Below, in pieces: positions 1-8,001 of a stretch of DNA of 64,000 bases (the stretch's first letter is position 1; each line of letters begins with the position of its first letter). This DNA is from Nakamurella leprariae. Its GTDB lineage: Bacteria > Actinomycetota > Actinomycetes > Mycobacteriales > Nakamurellaceae. The notes below the pieces were generated by a model. That model worked only from the letters and a program-made list of their open reading frames with translations. It did no database searches and was not told where the DNA came from. The stretch is taken from the NCBI RefSeq assembly GCF_016918035.1, contig NZ_JAERWK010000019.1:62001-126000 (forward strand), read 5' to 3'. Both the position numbers and the translations under genes were made by a program.

Positions 1-728
1 GGCCGGGACCCCAGGGCGACGGCCAGGTCGTCGCCCAGCGAGAGCGCGTTCAGGGCCTTGGGCATGCACAGCGCGATGACCACGCCCACCGCGACGAACG
101 GCAGCACCGCCCAGAGCGTGTCGAACTGCCGCCCCTGCAGCGACCCGGCGCTCCAGAACCGGACCCGGTCGAACACCGCCGGCTCCACCAACGTCACCGC
201 GAAGCTGATCCCGGTGAGCACGGCGTTCACCGCGACACCGGTGAGGACCAGCTTGGTCGGGGTTCCGCCGGCCGGTCCACGGTTGCCGACCCCGTAGACG
301 ACCAGGGCGGCGATGAGCGCGCCGGCCAGCGCGCAGATCACCAGGGTGATGTTGACCGCGGTGCCCAGGATGGCGGCGGCGAAGACCACGGCCGTGTAGG
401 CACCGGCGTTCACCCCGAGGATGCCCGGGTCGGCCAGCGGGTTGCGGGTCAGCGGCTGCATGATCGCGCCGGCCAGCCCCAACGCGATACCGACCACGAC
501 ACACAGCAGCGTCCGCGGCACCCGGTAGTCCCGCACGATCAGGTCGGTCGAGCTGCCGGTGTCGTGCCACAGCGCCGACCACACGTCGGCGACCGGGATG
601 TCGCCCGATCCGACGAACAGGCTCGCGATGACCAGGGCCGCCAGCAGGATCACGCCGACGACCACCGCGGTCGCCCTGCGGCCACCGCCGACCCGGGACC
701 CGGCGTCGGGTCGCTCCAGCACCGTCAC
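1..728 (-). CDS. FecCD-family iron-siderophore ABC transporter permease (partial, C-terminus outside window)
   Basis: Membrane permease of a BtuCD-type importer for ferric siderophores. The minus-strand reading from a GTG at 728 gives about 242 residues that run off the window edge. An arginine-rich N-terminal tail is followed by a hydrophobic helix (about residues 20-40), the family motif YRVPRTLL near residue 67, then QPLTRNPLADPGILGVNAG, which is the conserved FecCD core, and further hydrophobic helices. A typical family member is about 340 residues, so roughly 100 residues are missing. An iron-box palindrome lies 47 bases upstream, which supports an iron-related role. The start is chosen because it directly precedes the expected N-terminus; no strong ribosome site is visible. 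Confidence 0.85.
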   Translation of the reverse strand, partial: MTVLERPDAGSRVGGGRRATAVVVGVILLAALVIASLFVGSGDIPVADVWSALWHDTGSSTDLIVRDYRVPRTLLCVVVGIALGLAGAIMQPLTRNPLADPGILGVNAGAYTAVVFAAAILGTAVNITLVICALAGALIAALVVYGVGNRGPAGGTPTKLVLTGVAVNAVLTGISFAVTLVEPAVFDRVRFWSAGSLQGRQFDTLWAVLPFVAVGVVIALCMPKALNALSLGDDLAVALGSR

Positions 729-774
729 GCAGCACCCACGTGCGCGCGACTGGGCGACGGCCCGGTGCAGGTCA

Positions 775-793
775 TTAGGTGAGCCTAACAACA
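775..793 (-). promoter_or_regulatory. DtxR/IdeR-like iron box
   Basis: The plus strand reads TTAGGTGAGCCTAAC at 775-789, matching 13 of the first 15 positions of the known 19-bp DtxR/IdeR box (TTAGGTTAGGCTAACCTAA). The right end is weaker. It sits between the FecCD permease (leftward) and the GntR gene (rightward), 47 bases from the permease start. Inference: Fe(II)-dependent repression of the siderophore uptake operon. Confidence 0.75.
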
Positions 794-909
794 CCGGGTG
801 TGAGGTGGGTGTCGCGTGCTCCGACGATCAAGAGCCGGTGGCGGGCCGACGACGACGGAGAATGGTCGGGCTGAGCCGGCCGATCGGCCGTGGAGCGAGA
901 GGACGTCCA

Positions 910-1689
910 GTGACCACCCACTTCACGGAGCAGTCGGCGCAGCCGGTGCGACCGGACCGGATCCGCTCCGCCGGCCTGGGACCGGCCGCGGTCGGGGAGA
1001 CGCCGGGCAGCCGGGTCGAGCGGTGGCTCCGGCGGCAGATCGTCGAGGGTCACTGGCCGATCAACTCGCAGATCCCGACCGAGTCCGAGCTCATCGAGCA
1101 GCTGGGGGTCAGTCGGTCCACGCTGCGTGAGTCGCTCCGGGTGCTGGTGCACCTGGGCATGCTGGAGAGCGGCCGGGGCCGCGGGACCTGGGTGCGGGCG
1201 CTCAGCCCGGTCGACCGGGTGCTGAGCGTCTACCTGCAGGAGAACGACGGCACCGACATCGTCGAGGTGCGGCGGGCGTTGGAGATCGAGGCGTCGGGCT
1301 TGGCCGCGTCCCGGCGCACCGAGGCCGACCTGGCCGCGCTGCACGCCAGCCTGGACGCCAGCGAACGGGTCTCGCCGAACGTGGAGCGGGGCCGGGTGCC
1401 GGGCGACTTCCACTTCCTGATGGTCCGCTCGGCCCGCAACCAGCTGCTCTCGGACATGTACGCGGGACTCATCGGGGCGCTCCGCACCCACGTGGACAGC
1501 GGCCGGATCCGGCGCCGGACGGTGTCCGGGGACGAGGTCAACGCCGAGCACCGGGCGATCCTGGCCGCGATCGAGGCCGGGGATCCGGACCGGGCCCGGG
1601 CCGAGTGTGCGGCCCACACGGCGCGGGAGTACGTCCTCGGGGCGACCTCGGGAGCCGTCGCGGCGGATCGGGCGGTGGCCGGCGGCTGA
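910..1689 (+). CDS. GntR-family transcriptional regulator, FadR/FCD subfamily
   Basis: DNA-binding regulator of 259 residues. The N-terminal winged helix contains the GntR pattern (PTESELIEQLGVSRSTLRES, about residues 57-76, followed by LRVLVHLGMLESGRGRGTWV), and the C-terminal half is an all-helical FCD ligand domain with the usual metal-binding pattern (RRALEIEAS, DFHFLMVRSA, EHRAILAAI-AGDPDRA). The GTG at 910 is preferred because GAGAGGA lies 6-7 bases upstream; an in-frame ATG at 862 would add 16 residues. It lies 89 bases before an SDR gene on the same strand, the usual arrangement for a local catabolic regulator, so control of that gene is likely but not shown. Confidence 0.9.
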   Translation: MTTHFTEQSAQPVRPDRIRSAGLGPAAVGETPGSRVERWLRRQIVEGHWPINSQIPTESELIEQLGVSRSTLRESLRVLVHLGMLESGRGRGTWVRALSPVDRVLSVYLQENDGTDIVEVRRALEIEASGLAASRRTEADLAALHASLDASERVSPNVERGRVPGDFHFLMVRSARNQLLSDMYAGLIGALRTHVDSGRIRRRTVSGDEVNAEHRAILAAIEAGDPDRARAECAAHTAREYVLGATSGAVAADRAVAGG

Positions 1690-1778
1690 ACGCGTCGGCA
1701 GGTCCTGCGCTCGTCCCTCGGTGGCCGGTCTCCCGGACCGACCTTGCATCGGAAGTGATCGGCAGCGACGCTCTCGGC

Positions 1779-2534
1779 ATGGCCACCTATGACGTCCATG
1801 ACCGTGTCGCGCTCGTCACCGGCGCCGCCTCGGGGATCGGCCGCGCCGTGGCCACCCTGCTGGCCGCGAACGGTGCCGCCGTGCTCGTGGCCGACCGCGC
1901 CGGGGACGCGGCGGAGTCGGTCGTCCGCGAGATCACCGAGGCCGGTGGGGTGGCCCGCTCGTTCGCCGGGGACGTCACCGATCCCGACTCGGTCGCTGCG
2001 ATGGTCGCCGCGGCCGGAGCGATGGGCCCGCTGCGCATCGCGGTCAACAACGCCGGGATCAGCGGCACCGGTGGGCCGGTCGGCGAGTACCCGCTCGAGT
2101 TGTGGCGGCGGGTCATCGACATCGACCTGGACTCGGTCTTCCTCTGCCTGCGGGCCGAGCTGCCGGCGATGGTCGCGGCCGGAGGCGGTGCCGTGGTCAA
2201 CGTGTCGTCGGTCATGGGCGCCGTGGGCACCCAGGAGATCTCGGCCTACGTGGCGGCCAAGCACGGGGTGGTGGGGCTGACGAAGACGGCGGCGCTGGAG
2301 TACGCCGCGCACGGGGTGCGGGTGAACGCCGTCGGACCGGCCTACATCGACACCCCGCTGCTCACGGGTCGTTTCGAAGGTGAACGGCTCGAGGCGCTGC
2401 GGCTGCGACATCCGCTGGGCCGGCTGGGCACTGCGGAGGAGGTGGCGCAGCTGACCGCGTTCCTGGTGAGCGACGCCGCCTCCTACATCACCGGCTCCTA
2501 CCACGCGGTGGACGGCGGCTACACCGCTCAGTGA
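1779..2534 (+). CDS. SDR-family NAD(P)-dependent oxidoreductase
   Basis: Classical short-chain dehydrogenase/reductase of 251 residues, cytoplasmic. Visible motifs are TGAASGIG (nucleotide-binding glycine motif, residues 15-22), NNAG, the catalytic Ser in NVSSVMGAVGT, the YVAAK catalytic Tyr-Lys pair, and the closing YHAVDGGYTA. Length and motif order match 3-oxoacyl-ACP-reductase or polyol-dehydrogenase-like SDRs; the substrate cannot be read from sequence. The ATG at 1779 directly precedes the Rossmann fold. It probably shares regulation with the GntR gene 89 bases upstream. Confidence 0.88.
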   Translation: MATYDVHDRVALVTGAASGIGRAVATLLAANGAAVLVADRAGDAAESVVREITEAGGVARSFAGDVTDPDSVAAMVAAAGAMGPLRIAVNNAGISGTGGPVGEYPLELWRRVIDIDLDSVFLCLRAELPAMVAAGGGAVVNVSSVMGAVGTQEISAYVAAKHGVVGLTKTAALEYAAHGVRVNAVGPAYIDTPLLTGRFEGERLEALRLRHPLGRLGTAEEVAQLTAFLVSDAASYITGSYHAVDGGYTAQ

Positions 2535-2701
2535 CCCCTGCTCCCGATCGTGCCGTGGCGTGAGCCGGGCACCGGTCGGCGACGCGTCCCCGGGCCGACT
2601 CGGCCGGCGGGCCCGCCGTCTGTCAGAGTGCCCAGTGCAGTCATCGGTGACTGAAGGTGATCAACTCCGGGTCCGGTGGACCCGGCCGCGAAGGGGCTCT
2701 C

Positions 2702-4291
2702 GTGACCAGCAGTGATCAGCCCGCCCGCCCGGATCCGTCCCGCGGTGCAGCTCCGCCGGACGCCCAGAACACCGAGTTGGAGGCCGCGTTCGCCCGCACC
2801 GCTCGGGACGGCACGACCGGCGAGGCGGCAACCGCCACCACCACCGGCGGCGTCGACCGGTCGGCCGTCGGCCGCTGGTTCGGCGTCCGCCGCAGCGGCT
2901 CCACGTTCGGCCGGGAGATCCGCGGCGGCCTCGTCACCTTCGTGACGATGGTGTACATCGTGGTGCTGAACCCGCTGATCATCGGCACGGTGCCGGATGC
3001 CACCGGTGGCTTCCTGGGTGGCGGGGCCGGACCGGACCTGGCCGCCGTCGCCGCGGTGACCGCGCTGGTGGCCGGGGTGATGACGCTGGTCATGGGCATC
3101 GTCGGGCGGTACCCGTTCGCCATGGCCGCCGGACTCGGGCTCAACGCCTTCGTCGCGTACCAGGTGGCCAGCCAGATGTCCTGGGCCGCGGCGATGGGCC
3201 TGATCGTCATCGAGGGCCTGGTCATCTGCCTGCTGGTGGTCACCGGGTTCCGGACCGCGGTGATGAACGCGATCCCGGCGCCGCTGAAGAAGGCGATCGC
3301 CGCGGGCATCGGCCTGTTCCTGGCGCTCATCGGATTCGTCGACGCCGGCTTCGTGCAGGCCGGTGCGGGCACCCCGCTGCAGCTCGGTCCGGACGGGCAG
3401 CTCGGTGGCTGGCCGATCCTGGTCTTCATCGTCGGTCTGCTGCTCACCGCGGTGCTGATGGCCCGCAAGGTCACCGGCGGCATCCTCATCGGCATCGGCG
3501 TGGCCACCGTGCTGGCCATGATCATCGAGGCGATCGCCGACATCGGCGCCGGCGGCCCGGACAACCCGACCGGCTGGCACCTGAACGTGCCGTCGTTCGC
3601 CGGCAAGGAGTGGGGGCTGCCCGACCTGCAGCTGCTCGGCAACTTCTCGCTCGGCGCGGGGATCTCCACCGCCGGCGTGCTGACCGTGGTGGTGCTGGTC
3701 TTCTCGTTGCTGCTCTCGGACTTCTTCGACTCGATGGGCACCACGATCGGGCTGGCCAGCGAGGGTCGCATGCTCGACAAGGACGACAAGCTGCCGCGGG
3801 TCGGCACCGTGCTGCTGGTCGACGGGGCTGGCGCGGTCGCCGGCGGTGCGGCGTCCAGCTCGTCCGCGACGATCTTCGCCGAGTCGGCCGCCGGCATCGG
3901 CGAGGGTGCCCGGACCGGTCTGGCCAGCGTGGTCACCGGGGTGCTGTTCCTGATCACCGTGTTCCTGGCCCCGCTCGCCCAGTTGGTGCCCTCCGAGGCC
4001 GCCGCGCCCGCGCTGGTGGTGGTCGGGGTGCTGATGATGGCGCAGGTCAAGGACATCAAGTGGGACGACTTCACCACGTCGCTGCCCGCCTACCTGACCA
4101 TCGTGCTGATGCCCTTCACGTACTCGATCACCACCGGGGTGGGCGCCGGCTTCATCTCGTACGTGGTGCTGCAGGTGGCCACCGGCCGGATCCGGAAGAT
4201 CCATCCATTGCTCTGGATCGTGACCGTGCTGTTCGTCCTGTACTTCGCCATCACCCCGATCGAGACCTGGCTGGGTGTCGTCCGCGGCTGA
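2702..4291 (+). CDS. NCS2-family purine (guanine/hypoxanthine) permease, AzgA-like
   Basis: Integral membrane nucleobase:proton symporter of 529 residues. After a roughly 65-residue polar N-terminus come the AzgA/PbuG hallmarks: FGREIRGGLVTFVTMVYIVV with LNPLIIG, PFAMAAGLGLNAFVAYQV, the loop DFFDSMGTTIGLASEGRMLD, and the Ser-rich GGAASSSSATIFAESAAG. About a dozen hydrophobic segments are evident. These motifs are known for guanine/hypoxanthine/adenine carriers rather than uracil or xanthine ones. GTG at 2702 is preferred because AAGGGG lies 5 bases upstream; an in-frame GTG at 2657 is the alternative. It stands alone, convergent with the gene at 4299. Confidence 0.9.
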   Translation: MTSSDQPARPDPSRGAAPPDAQNTELEAAFARTARDGTTGEAATATTTGGVDRSAVGRWFGVRRSGSTFGREIRGGLVTFVTMVYIVVLNPLIIGTVPDATGGFLGGGAGPDLAAVAAVTALVAGVMTLVMGIVGRYPFAMAAGLGLNAFVAYQVASQMSWAAAMGLIVIEGLVICLLVVTGFRTAVMNAIPAPLKKAIAAGIGLFLALIGFVDAGFVQAGAGTPLQLGPDGQLGGWPILVFIVGLLLTAVLMARKVTGGILIGIGVATVLAMIIEAIADIGAGGPDNPTGWHLNVPSFAGKEWGLPDLQLLGNFSLGAGISTAGVLTVVVLVFSLLLSDFFDSMGTTIGLASEGRMLDKDDKLPRVGTVLLVDGAGAVAGGAASSSSATIFAESAAGIGEGARTGLASVVTGVLFLITVFLAPLAQLVPSEAAAPALVVVGVLMMAQVKDIKWDDFTTSLPAYLTIVLMPFTYSITTGVGAGFISYVVLQVATGRIRKIHPLLWIVTVLFVLYFAITPIETWLGVVRG

Positions 4292-4298
4292 TCACCGA

Positions 4299-4925
4299 TC
4301 ACGGGCGTTCCAGCCGGCGGCGCAGGACGGGCAGACCGGGACCGGCCAGCTCGGGCAGGGGATCGGGCCGCCCGGCCATGGCCATCAGCAGCGCCTCGGC
4401 CGGGCCGGTCACCTCGGGGCCGCGGCCGTGGCGCCAGTCCAGATCCGTGGCCCGGAGCATCATCCCGCGGACCCGCCACAGGCCGCCGAGCAACGGCGAC
4501 GTGAGCGCGAACGGCAGCACGACGCGGAGACGCTCCGGTGGAACCGCTCGCGGCCGGCCCAGCGCCCGCCGGATGTCCTGCTGATGGATCAGTCCGTCGG
4601 TGAGCGCGATGCGGCCGCCGAACTGCGCCGTCAGTCCCCGCGGCTCCGGGTGGCGCCGGTACTGCTCCAGCACGGCGGCGGGGTCGGCGCGGCGGGCGGC
4701 CCGGACGCCGAGGTCGTTGGCCCGGTGCGGATTGCCGCGGCCGCGGACCATCTGTCGGAGCAGCTCGCGCGCCGACAGGCCGTCGTAGCTGATGACGTGG
4801 GCCGCCACGTCCTGGACCGTCCACCGGTCGCACAGCGACGGTGCCGCCCATTGGCGGGGCGTCAGCTGCTCGAGCAGCTCGACCAGGTCAGCCCGCTCGG
4901 CGCGGGCCAGGTCGTTGACGGACAT
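4299..4925 (-). CDS. DinB-like maleylpyruvate isomerase family (mycothiol-dependent type) protein
   Basis: Protein of 208 residues with an N-terminal MDMPI/DinB helical bundle. The family motif WTVQDVAAHV (about residues 33-42) supplies the first metal-binding His, and LTDGLIHQQDIRRALG (about residue 126) supplies the second acidic-x3-His pair. Members of this family (TIGR03083 type) are mycothiol- or bacillithiol-dependent metalloenzymes, mostly of unknown substrate. GGGGAGG lies just before the ATG at 4925. No operon partner is visible: neighbours are a convergent permease and a divergent TetR gene 89 bases away. Confidence 0.8.
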   Translation of the reverse strand: MSVNDLARAERADLVELLEQLTPRQWAAPSLCDRWTVQDVAAHVISYDGLSARELLRQMVRGRGNPHRANDLGVRAARRADPAAVLEQYRRHPEPRGLTAQFGGRIALTDGLIHQQDIRRALGRPRAVPPERLRVVLPFALTSPLLGGLWRVRGMMLRATDLDWRHGRGPEVTGPAEALLMAMAGRPDPLPELAGPGLPVLRRRLERP

Positions 4926-5014
4926 CGGGCCTCCCCGTCGACGGCATCGGCCGGCCGATCGTCCCACGGTGCCGCGCGTCGACCTCCCGACGGTCCGCAC
5001 GATGGCTTGACGGA

Positions 5015-5632
5015 ATGAAGACGACCGGTCATATTCAAGCGGTGCCTCGCCCCAGTTGCCGTCCGCAGATCGTCGAGGCGGCCGTGTCCGAGTTCCACCG
5101 GCTCGGGTACCACGGCTGCTCCGTGGACACCATCACCAAGGCCGCCGGCGTCCCCAAAGGGTCCTTCTACAACCACTTCTCCGGCAAGGACGAGCTCGCG
5201 GCCGAAGTGGTCGGGCTCTACCAGAGCCGGTCGGCGTTCCGCGAGTACGAGCCGGCCGGGGACGAGTCCCCGCTGACCGAGCTGCGTGGCCGGTTCCGGG
5301 CGGTGGCCGAGCGGCACCGGGACCGCGACTTCGCCCGGGGGTGTCTGCTGGCCAACCTGGGTGCCGAGCTGGGCGGGTCGGTCCCGCGTGTCCGCGACGC
5401 AGTCGACGAGGCCTGGCGCGGGTGGACCGCGCGGGTGGCCGACCTGGTGACCCGGGCGGTGGCGGCCGGCGAGCTGCCCGGCGGCGTGCGACCGGAGGCC
5501 TACGCGCGCTTCCTGCTCGACGCCTTCGAGGGCGCGGTGACCCGGGCCAAGGTGGAACGGTCGATGACGCCGCTCGACGACTTCTTCGACCACGCCTTCG
5601 GTCTCGTGTCGGCCGGCGGGACACGGGCATGA
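5015..5632 (+). CDS. TetR/AcrR-family transcriptional regulator
   Basis: Regulator of 205 residues. The N-terminal helix-turn-helix reads IVEAAVSEFHRLGYHGCSVD, then TITKAAGVPKGSFYNHFSGK, the standard TetR recognition helix pattern. The rest is a helical ligand-binding domain beginning FARGCLLANLGAEL, as in AcuR/TetR_C_6-like members. A second possible start is the GTG at 5042. It overlaps the following MFS transporter gene by 4 bases (ATGA at 5629-5632), a classic repressor-efflux pair. The MFS partner is frameshifted, so the pair may no longer work. Confidence 0.9.
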   Translation: MKTTGHIQAVPRPSCRPQIVEAAVSEFHRLGYHGCSVDTITKAAGVPKGSFYNHFSGKDELAAEVVGLYQSRSAFREYEPAGDESPLTELRGRFRAVAERHRDRDFARGCLLANLGAELGGSVPRVRDAVDEAWRGWTARVADLVTRAVAAGELPGGVRPEAYARFLLDAFEGAVTRAKVERSMTPLDDFFDHAFGLVSAGGTRA

Positions 5633-6893
5633 CCACCGTCGATCCGGCCACCGGGACCGCCGGACCCGCCATGCCGGACGCGACATCCCGCTCTCGGCGG
5701 CGGTTGTCGCCCACCGGCTCGTTCTGGGCGATGACCCTGGCCTACTTCGGCCTCATGGTCGCCGCGGGGGCACCGTCACCGATCTACCCGATCTACCAGC
5801 AGCACTGGCAGTTCGCGACCAGCACGCTCACCGAGATCTTCGCCGTCTACGCCGTGGCGCTGCTGATCGCCCTGCTGACCGTCGGGGGCCTGTCGGACTT
5901 CATCGGCCGCCGCCCGGTGGTGGTGGCAGCCATGGTGCTGTTCGCCGCCGACATGGTCGTGTTCGCCGTCGCCGACGGGGTGGCCTGGCTGTTCGCCGCG
6001 CGCATCCTGCAGGGGGTGGCCGCCGGCCTGTCGATCGGTGCCCTGTCGGCCGGGATGATCGACCTGGCTCCGCCCGGCCGGATCCGGTTCGCCGCGGTGC
6101 TGAGCGCACTGCTGCCCGCGATCGGCCTGGCGACCGGCGCCGTGGTGGCCGGCGCCTTCGTGCGCTGGCTCCCGCATCCCACGCAGCTGCTGTTCTGGAT
6201 CCTGACCGGCGTCTTCGTCCTCCTGGCCGGGGCGGTCCTGGCGATCCGCGAGACCGGAGCGCGGCGGCCGGGAGCACTGCGGTCGTTGGCGCCCCGCGTC
6301 CGGATCCCCGTCCACGCCCGGTCGACGTTCCTCCGGCTGGTCCCGGCCATGGTGTTCCCCTGGGCGCAGCTGGCCTCACGTTGTCGCTGACCTCGTCGGT
6401 GGCGGGCCGGGTCCTCGGTGTCGACGACCCGTTCCTGGTCTGCCTGCTGGTCGCGCTGCCGTGTTCGGCCGGGGCGGCGAGCGGGTTCGTGCTGCGCGAC
6501 ACGCCCGGTCGGCCGGCCACGCTGGCCGCCTCCGCGTTGGTCGTGCTCGGCGCCGCGATCACGATCCCGGCGTTGCACGCGTCGTCCACGCTGTGGTTCG
6601 CGGTGGGCTCCACGGTCGCTGGGCTGGGCGTCGGCGCCGCGCTCAGCGGGACCTTCAAGGTGCTGGCCCCGCTGCCGGCGCCCGCCGAGCGGGCCGAGTT
6701 CTTCGCCGCCTTCTTCGTGGTCGGTTACCTGGCCTTCAGCATCCCCGCGGTGATCGCCGGGTTCGCCGCCGCCTCGGTGGGTCTGGTCATCACCGGCACG
6801 GTGTACGCCGTCGGCCTGATCGTGCTGGCCGTGGGCGCCGCGGCCGCGATGACCGTGACGGGCGGGCCACGCGTCGAGCAGTCGCGCGAGTAG
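5629..6893 (+). pseudogene. MFS transporter, interrupted by a frameshift
   Basis: A 12-helix major facilitator (drug-efflux type) split over two frames. The first frame from ATG 5629 has an N-terminal tail, helices from YFGLMVAAGAPSPIYPIYQQ, the motif-A loop GGLSDFIGRRPVVV, and runs to FPWAQLASRCR before a stop at about 6390. The second frame picks up at about 6370 with AAGLTLSLTSSVAGRVLG and continues through the C-terminal helices to 6893. One missing base near 6366 (GGGCGCAGC where GGGCGGCAGC would read WAAAGL) restores a single protein of about 421 residues. It is either a recent real mutation or a sequencing error. It is translationally coupled to the upstream TetR gene. Confidence 0.85.
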
Positions 6894-6896
6894 GAC

Positions 6897-6910
6897 GGTC
6901 CGGCCGGACC
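6897..6910. terminator. Short palindrome between convergent genes, weak terminator candidate
   Basis: GGTCCGGCCGGACC is a perfect 14-base palindrome placed exactly between the MFS remnant stop and the convergent GntR stop. It has no loop and no U-tract, so termination is only suggested by position. Confidence 0.3.
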
Positions 6911-7588
6911 TCAGCCGCCGTCGGCGGGCGCCGATTCCTGCGCCATGGGCGCGACGAGCTGTCGGATCCGGGTGTCCCGGTCGTGGGCCAGGTGCTCGAG
7001 CATCCGGTGCCGGGCCAGCTCGGCGTCCCCGGCCCGCACGGCCTCCAGCACCGCGTCGTGTTCGCGCAGGCTGTCGGCGAACGCCGGGTCAGCGTCGGAC
7101 GGCGTGGCCGGGGTCCGCCACGGCGCACTCAGCTTCACCTGCGCGTCCAGGGTCCGCAGCAACGCCGAGATGGTGTCGTTGTGCGCGGCCCGCCGGATGC
7201 CGTCGTGCCACTCGTTGAGCAGCCGGCGCACCGTGGCGGCGTCGTCCGCCCGCCGGGCCTGCGTACTCAGCTCGTCCAGCCGGGCCAGGTCGATCGGGCT
7301 GTGCCGGCCGGCGGCGGCGAACGCGGCGGCGGAATCGAGCACCGCCCGCACCTCGAAGATCTCCAGGATCTCCTCGTCGCTGCGCCGCCTGATCACGAAC
7401 CCGCGGGTGGTGGCGACCAGCAGGCCGTCGCGTTCCAGCAGCCCGAGCGCCTCGCGGACCGGCGTGCGGGAGACGGCGAACTCCTCGCTCAGCACGGCGG
7501 GGATGAGCGAGGCGTCCGGGTCGTAGTGGCCGGACGCCAGTCGGGCGCGCAGGGTGTCGTAGACGGTGTCGCGGGCGCTGCGTGCCAT
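6911..7588 (-). CDS. GntR-family transcriptional regulator, FCD subfamily
   Basis: Regulator of 225 residues. The winged helix contains LIPAVLSEEFAVSRTPVREA followed by LGLLERDGLLVATTRGFVI (about residues 28-66), and the FCD domain has EIFEVRAVLDSAAA, EWHDGIRRAA and EHDAVLEAVRAGDAELA. GGAGG is 6 bases before the ATG at 7588. It is the last gene of a minus-strand set that begins with a flavin monooxygenase at 11688. A perfect TGCATAC/GTATGCA palindrome, a GntR-type operator shape, precedes that operon, so this protein is the obvious candidate to bind there and to be autoregulated. Confidence 0.9.
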   Translation of the reverse strand: MARSARDTVYDTLRARLASGHYDPDASLIPAVLSEEFAVSRTPVREALGLLERDGLLVATTRGFVIRRRSDEEILEIFEVRAVLDSAAAFAAAGRHSPIDLARLDELSTQARRADDAATVRRLLNEWHDGIRRAAHNDTISALLRTLDAQVKLSAPWRTPATPSDADPAFADSLREHDAVLEAVRAGDAELARHRMLEHLAHDRDTRIRQLVAPMAQESAPADGG

Positions 7589-7654
7589 CCGGTCCTCCCG
7601 CTCCGTCGCCGCCGGGGTCGATCCCGGTGTCCCGGCCGATCGCCGCGCGGGACG

Positions 7655-8001
7655 CTACCGGAGCGCGGGCACAGGCCGGACCAGCTCGACCAGCTCGGTG
7701 GCGGTGATCGCCGTCAGGTCGCGAAGGCTCCGGACGGGGCCTGCGCCGAACTCGTACGACCCGGTCTGCACGGCCACGAACGGGATGCCCGGGGCCGCCG
7801 CCGTGCGCTGGTGTCCCAGACCCCGTCGCCCAGCACCACCACGTCGAGGTCGGCACCGGTCCGCTGCCGCACCGCGCGGTGGGCCGCACCGGCCCGGCCC
7901 AGCGAGCCGACGATGACCTGGTGGTGGTCGCCGGCGGACGCCACCACGGTGCCGTCGATGTCGAACACCACGAGCACGTCGCGGTCCCGCGCGCCGGTCA
8001 C
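7655..8001 (-). pseudogene. HAD-family hydrolase remnant (internally deleted and frameshifted)
   Basis: From GTG 8001 the frame gives VVFDIDGTVVASAGDHHQVI (HAD motif I with both catalytic Asp residues), then jumps after about 30 residues to VVVLGDGVWDT, which resembles HAD motif IV. The intervening core and cap (about 70-100 residues in normal HADs) are missing. A frameshift at about 7800-7812 follows: a different frame continues GIPFVAVQTGSYEFGAG and ends VRPVPALR at a stop at 7655. GTGA overlap with the amidase stop (7998-8001) shows it was once the next operon gene. Probably non-functional. Confidence 0.7.

Noticed and set aside
2528-4204. A minus-strand frame of 558 codons full of His, Gln, Asp and Gly
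   Set aside because: Antisense image of the NCS2 permease, whose motifs are unambiguous on the plus strand.
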